From Ctena decussata (Eukaryota; Mollusca; Bivalvia; Lucinida; Lucinidae): a stretch of 64,000 nucleotides of DNA. The stretch spans positions 83,312,979 through 83,376,978 of the forward strand of contig OZ022501.1 in assembly GCA_963989385.1 (NCBI GenBank), written 5' to 3'. Of the stretch, positions 41,201 to 53,200 are shown piece after piece. The notes beneath the pieces were generated by a model. It worked only from the letters and a program-made list of their open reading frames with translations, did not search any database and had not been told where the DNA came from. Positions within the stretch are counted from its first letter, which is position 1; the number at the start of each line of letters is the position of its first letter. The translations under genes and the position numbers were made by a program.

Positions 41201-44200
41201 TGACAATAGTGCTGATGAACCCATGGCTTGCTACTATCATTGTAAGTTGATCTAAAGTTATCTTTACACAGCACTATATGAAAAGACATATATGCTATTG
41301 GAACTACGTCTCAGCGGTCTTGCAAATCACTGGTCTTACAAGAACAAAAAAAAAAAAAAAAAAACATTTGTAGGGCAAAATTTGTATTGTATATGAAAAC
41401 ACTTCTGTATTTGGCAAAAAAAGGGGTGAGAAGGGGAAGCTTTTGCTTCTCAAGTATTTTCAGCAAAAAAATATGAGCACACTACATTATTTAGGTACTA
41501 TAGGACTTAAATTCTTAACTTATGACGGCGGTAAGCTTGCGGTGTCCAGATATATGTATATGTATATTCAATACATCAGAGCATCAAATGACGAACAAAG
41601 GGCTGTAGGGTTACAGAAAATGACAGTGTTTTGCACACAGTAGGTTTGAAAATATAGTATCTCATTAACTAACGATGTCATTAGTTTCGAAAATGGGCCG
41701 TGAAATTGTGCATATCATTTTTCAGGTTGTGTTTCTGACTATGGTACTGATTGAGCTGTTTGGGTTCATGGGACTGATGGGTCTGAAGTTGAGTGCCATT
41801 CCAGCTGTTATACTCATCGTTACCATTGGTATTGGGGTGGAGTTTACTGTCCATGTCTCAGTGGTAAGTTTATAATTGATACTGAATGTACTTCTCTTTT
41901 ATCAGTTGAAACAATTTTTCATCACTAATTGTAATTTTGTTGAGGAAAAAGTGGTAGCTTCACATGAAGGGTTGTCAAACTTAACAAAGATTGTGTTAAA
42001 AATGTTAAACTTACGAATTTAGATGCTAATTTACACCAAGAGCATGCTTTGGGTATGTTTTGGGATGAGAGGTAAACTAGTTTGGTGATGCCATTTCTCT
42101 TTTCACTGATGTTTTCTTAACATTAAACTGAATTTGTTGCCTTAAACTGAATTTCATAATCTCAACTAAATTTTGTGGCATTAAACTGAATATTGTAACA
42201 TTAAACTGAACTTTGTTACATTAAACAAATTTTTTCAATATCAGACTGAAGTTTGCTACATAACACAGTATTTCTTAATATTAAATTGAATTTCTTAACA
42301 TCAGACTGACTTTGTATCTTCTTAACATCAAACTGACTTCTCAACAATTTTATGCATTTTGCAGGGGTTTGTGACAGCTATTGGCTCCCGTAACAGTAGG
42401 ATGTTGACATCACTGGAACACACCTTCACTCCTGTTGTTCACGGTGCTATTTCTACATTACTTGGAATTATCATGTTAGCTGGTGCTGAGTTTGACTTCA
42501 TTGTAAGGTAGGGGACTTCAGTTTTATGAAATAACTAGACCTCCAGATAATAATGGGGTGGGGGCAGGGTTTGATAATTTGTCTTGTTTCTCTAGCAATA
42601 CCTGGTATTGCCCTTCATTGTGAAGGGCCTTAACATATACTTATATGGAGATGTAACAGAAGCTATTCCTGAATAAATAATGTTCAGACCCCACTCTTTA
42701 TCTGGAGCTCTGCATTAGGGACGAGTCATTTATTGTCAGCTGGGGGGGCCGGGTACATTTAGGGGGGGTCAGAATTTTTTTTGGTGATGTACTGGGGGGG
42801 TCGGAAATAAAAAAGCCTTAGAGCAGGGGGGGTCATATATTTTATTTGGCATATTGGGGGGGTCAGAATTCTTCCATCAGTCTTCATTTTTAAAAATGTC
42901 TCAGCTTCTGGGGGGCTTTGCCCCCCAGACCCCCCATTACTAATAAAATTTCAGACTCTTTTCTTTCAAACTCACAATTTAAAACTTAAAAGTCTTTATG
43001 GAAATGACTCAAAAAGATTGGGCAGCTTCATATAAAAAAAAAAACTTTTCATTGATTTGCTAGAACAGTACGAAAGTGTCTATAAAATCATGTAAAGTAG
43101 ATGATTTTGTGCTCAATTAAATTTAATGCCTGCATTTGTGATATCAGCTCTCCACGTGCCTTTTCATCAGCAAAAACACAGCCCCCAGACCCCCACCACC
43201 CAGAGACCCAATTAATATTATTTACAGTTTTAATTATTAAGCATTCGACAAAAAGATTTCTGGATGGCCATTAGCAGAAGAAAAAGTGCAACAAATGCAG
43301 ACAAAATTTAAACAGACCATGATTACAAGTAATTAACCTGGTAGAATAAGAAGATGTTCTTTGTGTTTCATACAGCTAGGTTTTGATTGAGGTCAGTCTG
43401 ACATAAGATAGGTAATATGGTATGTGTGTAAAGGGTAGCTGGCACCGGGGATAGGGGGGGTCATAAAATTTTTTGTCACCTATCTGGGGGGGTCGGAAAA
43501 ATAATTCTGTTGAGACTGGGGGGGTCGGAAAATTTTTTGTGAACCATATGAAAATGTACCCGGCCCCCCCACCTGATAATAAATGACTCGTCCCTTAACA
43601 GTGACTGACCCATTGTGCTCAGGAAGTCTACTTGACCCTCTGAGGTTAAAGCTACTAACATAGAAGAAAACAGCAAAATTTGAAGTAGGAAAAAAAAAAG
43701 GAAAGTGTTTTTTCTTCAGTCTAAGAACACCCCCTTGGAGCAGTCACACCCCTAAATCAACCTATTAGCATGTGATGTATGGTGGAGTGTTCGGAATCTT
43801 ACAGTAATGCTAACGTTGTGGTTTTAATGGCATTGTCTTTCCACTCTCTGTTAGTCTTTTGAGTTTCTTCATTGTACTGTACTTTCAGCATAATGTTATT
43901 CAGACTCGTCAACTGCTTAAAAAAAATGGATTTTTATTTTGAAGTTGGAATTTCAAGCACTTTTCCCTTTGGTCAGGTTTCCTGTTGCAATATATAGTAA
44001 ATGTAATATATAAGAGAATGACCACCTATAAAGAGTTGTAGTTAGTTTTGTTTGAGGAAGCTTTGATTCTCTCCTATAATTAGCTCACGGCATCTTTTGA
44101 TAACCACCTAGATCTTGTTGATTTTGAACGGATAACTTTTGAATAAACATAATATTGGCAATATCTGATAGTGTTGAGATAATAATTTACTTAGAAGTGT

Positions 44201-47200
44201 TTGGTCAACTTGAAAACATTGTAGTTAGACAGTTAGAAACAGTGCTTTTAACCCTTAAAATGCCAAAAAAGCAGATGACAAAATTTATGTCTGTAAAATT
44301 TAAAAAAAAAATGTTTGGTCCAACCTATATCATATTGGGAATTCAAAGACTATAAATATGGCAAACAGAGTGTAGATTCAGATGAGGTTGCTTATTATGA
44401 GCCTCATATGGATCTACCTGTTTTCAAATTCAATAATTTTAATTTTGGACGCATAAGTGTTAACTTCTTGTATTTGAACAATAGCAAATGTATTTGAAGA
44501 TGCCTTAAGGTAGTCTTAGTAACCAGAGTCCAAATAGTTCTAAATCAGTGATCAGCTGGACTGTTCAACACAAAGCGTTTAGGGTGGTCTTTGTTTTAGC
44601 ATTGCACAAATGGCACATGGCAGTATTTTCCTGATACATCTCATATCAAAATTTCAGTTTGTGAAAAGAACTATGGCCAATATTTAAATTGATACTGTTC
44701 ATATATGGTTATGTTCTGTGATCGATATGCCACCAAAATTTCTGTAAATTTACTATAAAATAATGTTTGCGTCCAAAATTACTATGTTGCGATGTTGTTT
44801 TAGGCAATTACCGGTAAAATTATTTTGGGACATAACTGGCTACTGAAGACTCAGAGTAGCCTGTGACTCCCTGTAAATAGCTCTCTGATTTGAGTCCTAC
44901 CTATGGGGACTACTGATCTGCCAAATACATATAGGTAGTGAACAAGGACTTTCCTCATCCGACAGAGCATCTATGCAGTCTTAAATGCATCTTCATCGAC
45001 ACATGCCATACAGTCCCTTTTGTCATCCCCCAACACATACTAGGTGGTTCGAAATTATTGTAGTATGAAAGGAACGCCCCCAGGGTACAAAGTAACGTTC
45101 TTAGGTCACACATATTTACCCTACACGATACAATGGTGAACTTGTTTTCATAAATTTGCCAGCATTGCTGCGGCTCATGCTGCTGTGGCATTGTGTTGAT
45201 ATGCCGTAAAATTTCTAATAATTGGGGCAGAAATGCCTGAGCAAACAGTGTAGACCCAGATCAGACTGCTCCTTTGGGCGCAGTCTGATCTTGATCTCCA
45301 CTGTTTGCTATTCAGATGATATTTTTATAGAACTACCTGACAGGCCAAATAAACTTGTTCAAATTTAAAAGAAATTAATAGAATAAGGGTTATGATGTTT
45401 GAATGCACATGCACTATACAGGGTAGCCTAAATTGGGCCACCTATAATAATTCTGTAAAAATTCTTTGTCTCTCTATCTCAGGGAAAGATAGATCTGAGC
45501 AAAAAGACTCAGATCAGGCTGCTTCAACTTTTGGATGCATTACTGCTTAGTAAAACCAAATATTCCATTTTAGGACATTTATGATAATTATTTTAGGTGT
45601 CCCAATTTTCAGAGTTTTTACTGTTGGCTGTTACGTAATTGTAATTACAAGGTAGAAGTTTTAGTGTGTAAGCACCTGCAGAAAAGGTAAAAATTGGGTA
45701 TCTGTTATTTGTCTATTGAAATTAGACTAATGAAATTTCTGCACTTTGTTGTTGTAGTAAAAAATCAATCCAATTTGCGGGCAATGTGCAAAATTGTAAA
45801 AATAAACACAGCTGTAACATGGCAATATAGCTCTTGCTGCTTTTGTAAACTGTTCCATGCAGGTCTTTAGGGTCGGAAATAAAGTTTAAGTAAATCCATA
45901 ATGTTTAAAAGCAGTGAATAACAAGCAAAAACTAAAGTTTGTGTAAGCATTGAGTTTGGGGTATCTGTTTCTCTAGTGAAAATTATTTGAAATACAGATT
46001 TTATACCTTCTAGTTAGCACACAATTAATCTTACCCCGGTAGTCTTATGGGATAAAATCGTTTGCAAGTTGTTTAACTATGAAAGTTGCAAAAATTTTAA
46101 ACTGAAAATAGTATAAGTTTGTGGTAAAATGTTCAACAGCCGCTCCCCCACACTGTTTCACAGGGAACCTCTTAATATTACGTTTAATCAAACAAAAGGT
46201 CACATTTTATTTTCTTAAGATTTGTACAAATACTGGCAGAATAGGCCTCTTCCTCGGTTTCTTGCCGTAAGCACGGTAATAGAAAATTTAAAGTGCCATT
46301 GACCTGGGCTTTATTTACTCAGCTATTCCGGTGAGCCTCTTGCTTTGAACCGAGGGACAATGACGAAAAATTGTTGAAACGGGTTTATGGGTTTATTTCA
46401 CTTGAATTAGTCTTTATGTTGTCTGAGTCACACCACAACATACCAAAGACTTTGCTTTTTGTCATCTTAAGGCTTTTGAAGGGTTACCCAAAAACCTCAC
46501 AAAATGTGAGATTTTTGAGTAACCCATCAAAAAGCCTTAAGTCCTCCAACGAAGCATTAGCTAACAGTGTAAATCAAGATCAGATGAAAAAATGTGATTT
46601 TAAGTCCATTTCAACATTATTTCAATCATATCAGGACAATGGGAAGGTGATAATGAAAGGCCGTGTTGTGGAACCCTGTTAACCATTGAAAAGATTTCTA
46701 CCTCCTGATTGTTTCAAGTATGCCCTTATAATTATCCTAACATGCTTAAATACTGGGATACCTAAAATCATGAATTTTCCATTTGTCCCAAACGGAAAAA
46801 TAATGGTTTTTAGGTGTCCCAATATTCAAGCACATTAGGGTACTTACCAGCACAAGTCTCTTCCATAATAAATCTTGTGGTCAGTATGTAATCTATATGG
46901 AGGATGACTGGTCATGTATATGGTTGACCTCCGAAGATGGACTTGCCCTAGGCTGTTTAAGCTAACTAGACATAAACTTAGATTTTCCCTCTTAATGGCC
47001 ATATTTATGGAAAATAATTGGACAGTTCAACCACTTCTGTCAGTTTCGAATTTGGAAAAGTTTAGTCTAGTCTATCTCATAACCTTGCTAAGTTGTTTGG
47101 GCACCACAGATAACATTACAACAATCCTTTTCCACCTAGTCCTGTCTTCAGTTGTCCTAGATGAGCTAGCAAAGTCCATCCCTGCCCGCTCCTTAATATT

Positions 47201-50200
47201 GTCTTCCCACCTCTTATTCTGTCTACCTCTTCTTCTTTTTCCTTTCACTATGTCCTGCAGAATTGTCTTTGTTTCTTGACCAAGATGAGGAGTTTGTCAT
47301 ATTCTCCAATGGCTGCTTGGATCTTTCTGAGAAAATTTTCATTAGTGATATGGTTCATGTACAAGATGTTCAGTAACCTTCGACTGCATGTCATCTGAAA
47401 GGCCTGCGTTCTTTTCTCTAACTCTGCTGCCAAGGTCCATGACTCACAGGCATACAGAAATATGGATATGACAAAGGAGCATATCAGTTTCATCTTTGAT
47501 CCAAGAGATATGTTGTTACCTCTCCATATTGGCTTCATCTTTGTCAGAACTGCAGTGGCTTGTGCAATCCTTGAGAGAACCTCTGGTTTTAAGCCTTCAT
47601 CCGAGACAATCGCTCCAAGGTACTTGAAGCTAGTAACTGTTCCAAGTTTCTGTCCTTTAACCTTGATCTCTTTCTGGATTTTATTGGCGCTTTTTGTCAT
47701 TAGCTAGGTCTTCTCAACACTTATCGCCATTTTATACCTTGTGCAGGTTTGTTCAAATTGTTTTAGATAAATACCACATTACACTGAATTATAATGGGTA
47801 TGACTAGGGGAAGCGGAACATAGGTATTACTTTTCCAGTTTTGTCATTGGCATAAACTTTGCACCGAGTATAGCTCTGCTCTATGACAGTGCGTTGACAG
47901 ACGAAGCTACGCATTGTGCTGCGTGGAAGAACCTCCTTTCTTCATTCCATGAAAATTGCCATAAAAATACTAAAACTTGGGACCCCTGAAATACTTACTG
48001 TAATTGTCCCAATTATTAAACAGATTTGATTTTTTTAATGCAATAATGTAGTTAATAGATGCAGATTGAAATTTTTAGCAAACCGTGTAGATTCTGATCA
48101 GACTGCTCCCTCTGATCCAGGTCTGCACTTCTTGCTCACACCTATCTGTCCCAATACTTAGAATTGTACCTGTTAAAAGACTGTGTTCCAAAACGTGGTA
48201 CTTTTTCTATGGTAAGAAAAAAAATTTCTTTGGGCAAAATACGATGACAGCTACTTGCTTATTGGTATATTCTTCTAAATGGTCAATTTATCAATAGAGC
48301 AAGTTATAATTTTGGAAGATACTCTTAGATCACAGCCGTGCAGGTTATTGCTCCCTGTGCTTTCTTGGGGATAAATAAAGGTGTACAAGCTAGTATGTAT
48401 GTTAGTAAAGGATTGTCTGTCCTGACAGGACCACCCAGGTGAGAGCCAAGGAATGCCAAATACCTCACTGGCTACTACAACTATTACTGCTACTGGGGGG
48501 CCCTCAGAGGGGAGTTTTTTTATTTCATCAGTTTTTGTGATGTTGTTAATTATTGGCGGAAAAATGCAATGTTACGTAGGGCTTTAGTAAAGAATAAACA
48601 CTCAGATCATCTTGCTGGGGACTGTATTCTGTCGTGGCTCTTATTTGAATGACATTAGCTCTTTAAGTGCCAAAAGCAGACAACAAAATCTACATCTGCA
48701 AAATATCAAAATATATTTCATCCAAGCTATATCATATATTGAGAATTTAAAAACTAGAAGGCAAACAGTTTAGATCGAAATGAGGCAGCTCATTATGCCT
48801 CATCAGGATCTACGCTGTTTTCAAATTCTGCTAATTTCGTCACTGGCGCATAAAGAGTTAGAGTGAACTAGCTGACAGGTAACTTTTAGGGAACTACTTT
48901 GTCACAGCCCCCAAATACAATACCATATAGGAGATTTTAGCTAATATGAATCTGGTTACACACCTAATTACAATGTTTTTGTGGCAATGACCGCTGAAGT
49001 GACCACTGTCAAGGCACATACATGACATCTTGTCTACATGCCTGTCTTGTTAATTAACAAAATATTGTAATGGGTTAAGTTTTTTTTTTTTTTGCAACAT
49101 CATGAGGTAGATCTATGTTACAAATTAGCCTCAGTAGACAACATTATTCATAACGGGGGTTAAGTGTGCATTAAATGCACTGCATATCTTTAGTCATTGA
49201 AAATGTTCGTTTTTCTTTTCTTTTTTAAATTATTATAAAATGTAACTGGTAATACATTATTTTTATTATTTTGCTTGCACGAAGTGACTTGGGTCCTAAA
49301 AACAAAAGACTTGCACTGAAAATTGCAAATTAACAGCCATAAATTTATGTGAAAAACATTGATAGTCGCTCATATCCCTGAGGGACAAAATCTTATTTGT
49401 TTAAGGATGTGAGAAACCAAGTACAGGTGCAGTTTTATGAGGGATAAAATTTGCAAATGTTACTCAGTACAGATATCGGGGACCACCTAGATCTCGTTGT
49501 TTTCTGTCAATAAAATCTAATTGAATAGTTTTATCATCTTTCGGCACGATTGATTACACTCTAGTTGTTCATAAAGACAAAATTATTTGCCGACATGATT
49601 ATTGTTATGCCTGCTATTAAAAGCTTCATCTCAACGACAAGGCTCCGAATAAGCTGATGTTTCATTGATAATTTTGGGTCGGCATTAGGTTATATGTTCT
49701 GGCCTCTAATTGGAACTACCTTGGCAAGGCAGTTCCAATTAGGGGCCATGACATATGTTTTATTCAGAATAATCGTAACTTATCACAGAGTTATCCTCAA
49801 AATTCCCAATTCTTCTGGAGCTCTGAAAAATAGGTTAAGTTTGTAATAAAGTCTTGTAAACTTGTTTGAAGGTACTGAAAATATTTGAAAATTGAATAAA
49901 ACTAATCTGTTTAAAAAGAGTTTAAAAATCTTCTATAATTTGAACAAGATAAAAAGAGCACTCTGCTACATATCAATTTCATCTTTTTAATCCCAGATTA
50001 ATTTACCCTTGTTAGCCCGGTATTGAAATTAGACAAAATGGATCTAAAGTGCCGGATTCACCAGGGACCACCCAACGAGTTTGTAACAAGGGCTCCCATG
50101 GGGGAACTTGTCATTTGCAACCTTTGTGATTACCATATACTGTGATTATTGTCAACTAAAAAATCTCTGACAGGTCATGTGAAAGACGTTTATATGACAG

Positions 50201-53200
50201 AGATTGTCGTTTGACTATGAATGTAGGAATGGCTGAATACAGCAGAACAGTTGTACAAGATTTGTTATAGATTAACATGAGGTTAATTGAGTCTTGGCAC
50301 GCCAAAAAAAATGTAAAGCACATTTCATGATTACCTTTTGGGAAGTGTAGCTTAAGCTATGCAACCATGCTGTTTTGCAGTTGCTTTCAAATTATGCCTT
50401 CAGATTCGGAAGGGCCTGTTCAATGGTCCGCACGGCATATACATGGAGCACTTGAATAAGAAAGGCTGTGACCATACTGTATACATGTGTAGGCTGATCT
50501 GTGTCTCAGCTATAAGCGTATATACTTCAGTCGACCCCTTCTTTTTTTATGCCATTTCTGTAAAAGAATTTAGTTGGAATAAACTACAAGTCTCATGTCT
50601 GTGGTGTTTAGCCTTAAAGCTACTGAAAGTTACACCCATTTTAGATTTTAAGAATTTCCATTATATTGGCATGGGTCATCAAACAAGAGCTTCTCACATT
50701 TTTAATAAGTATGAATTTGCTGATGCTAATGACCTGGGGTTTTTTTGTCACCAAGATTAGCCGACCACCAAGCTGGACAAACAATGACTGTGCACATCTT
50801 GGTTTTTATGGTGAAAAAAAATTATTTATGGCCTAGTGCTAATGGTCAGAAACTTATTTACGGTTATCGTCACTTTTTATGAGGAAACTTATTTATGGTT
50901 GATGTAAATTTTTTATGAGGGCTCATACTCATTTGTTAGTTGTGTATGGGTTTCTGTCATGACAAGATAATTGATGTTGCTGAAACCTTTATTTTTATCA
51001 TATTTTCATCTCAGCCTCATGTAGGCCATAATTTTGTAAGATTTTTTAAGGTATTTCTGACCAAACATAGCATATGTCTTCTAACATATGCGCCAGTGGT
51101 ATTGTACTTCATTAGACATATAAAAATGTTATTTTGAACCAAAATTTGGGCTTTGAGAAAATGGCCTCTATAAACTTACAGCTTCTATACAAATGCTCTT
51201 TGTCAATTGTATATTATATTCACATGTATATCTTTGAAAAACAATTAATATTTTTTAAACCAAAATTAGGGCTTTGGTGGTCCAAAGCCAATTTGAGTGG
51301 AATTTTAGCCACTTTTTCACAGAAATACATGAGAGGGGTGATATTAAGAGAAGGGGACATTTGTTGGAAGACACGTAGTACTTAAATATTTGGGGCAAAT
51401 ATCCCAGCAGGCACATGACATCGGAATGACGTCATACTGTTGTCGAAGCAATGTAATGATGTAGCGTCAGTGTAAGTTCTATGTCATGTGACCACTGAGA
51501 TGTTTCCTGGTGGATTCTGCACACTTGTTTAAACAACAACAACGACAAGAAAAAAGAAATTAAAACATAGCTCAATGCTTCAAAATATGGAAGGGCCTGG
51601 AGACTCAGATAAGACTGCTCCTCAGGAGCAGTCTGATCAGGGTCTGCACTGTTTTCCATTCCACTAACAACTTTTTGACACATCATCAGAAAGTGAAATC
51701 TTAGGGCAATTACAATATAAAAAGTGTGAGCATTCAGAGTGCATGCAGTTTTAAACATTGGGTATGTGAGATCAAACTGGGATCACACAGGACTTGATCC
51801 AAGCAGTCCAACTATTTTCGATCTTTCTCGGTGTTATATTTTGTAGGCTGGAATTGCCACAAATCAGGAAAATAAGGAGCACAAATCGACGGGCGTCAAG
51901 CTCATTATTTATTCAGAAACACGAGGGACGGACAAACTACTGACATGAAGACACTTACATAAAACTGTGACTATTGTAAAGCGTTAAAAACATAACACTC
52001 GGATTTGCCAAAATCTATGCAAAATACATCATGCATCAGGATCGCTGTGTTAAAATACTCTAGTATTCCAAAACCACCCTGCAAGCGTAGTATATATCGT
52101 AATAGCACAAGATAACATTTTGAGCTGCTCGATTTTAATTTTAAAAATCTTGAATCTGATAAAGATTTTAAGTGGAAAAATCACTTAGTAATGATGAAAG
52201 ATGCTTCATTTTCTTCTAAGTGGTTTAAAGATTGGGGAATAGGTGGTGCTAAAAGCCATTAAACCAAATCTCATTTCAGTGTTTAATAATTTTGTATGGG
52301 AAAATGCATAAAATGACATATACAGCCAGTTCATGCACAGACCAACCAGCTCATAGATGATGTCCTGTTGAGTTTTCATATATATTCACGGAATCTCAAT
52401 AATTTTGTTGTAACATTGTAACATTTTATTTGCAATCCTGACGATGCCACATAAGTAGGGAAAGGCTATAGGTGTCCAAATATGGTATTCTATATGTTGT
52501 CCTTTAAATTTTAAAGTAAAATGAAGTTGCATTTCATTTTTACTGAAGAAAAGCAGATACTGTAAAGGTGAAAAGAAAGCACAGGGGGTGGGGGTGGGGC
52601 TGGAATACAGTATTCATAACCTAAATAACCTTATTTGCTAAGGGAATGTGACAACATTAGAGACCTTAACAAAGAGAATTTGAAAAAGAAAAAAAAAAAA
52701 AAAAAAATTCATTTACCAGTAGAGTAAGGAGTAAGGCAGTTATTAGAGAGAATTTGGTAGGTTGTATCTGGAAAACAGGCAAGGAAAGCTTTAAAATTTT
52801 ATTGGTATGTAGTTGGCTTCTGCTTCTGAGTGGTTTAGGATAGTTAATAATCTGGTAGGAGTCAGAATTGTTTATAGCTCGGCTGTGTCACGGAAACACT
52901 CTTGCGTCGCAGTCGGCAAACAGCAAAGAACCAAATCAGACTGCACGTTTGTGCAGTCTGATTTTGGTTTTTGCTGTTTGCTGTAGCTTTTAAACAAATA
53001 TGCTGATTGTGAAGATTAATCCAGCCTGCACAGGCCAATGAGGAGTGCTGCTGTTAGATATGGCATAAGGTGTTTTTCGGCTTGATTGAACTGAGCCATA
53101 GACAGGCAGAGATTTATAGGTTCCTGGGAGTAACCTGTGAGGTCTTGCTGAGAGCAAGGCCATACCTACCTGATGTAGAGAAATTAGTGAGCCAATTACT

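Noticed and set aside
47462..47707. Plus-strand 81-codon frame
   Set aside because: Shadow of the minus-strand reverse transcriptase remnant.
50359..50760. 133-codon plus-strand frame in the large intron
   Set aside because: No recognisable domain, odd composition, no ribosomal or splice support. The part after 50660 reads like random AT-rich sequence.
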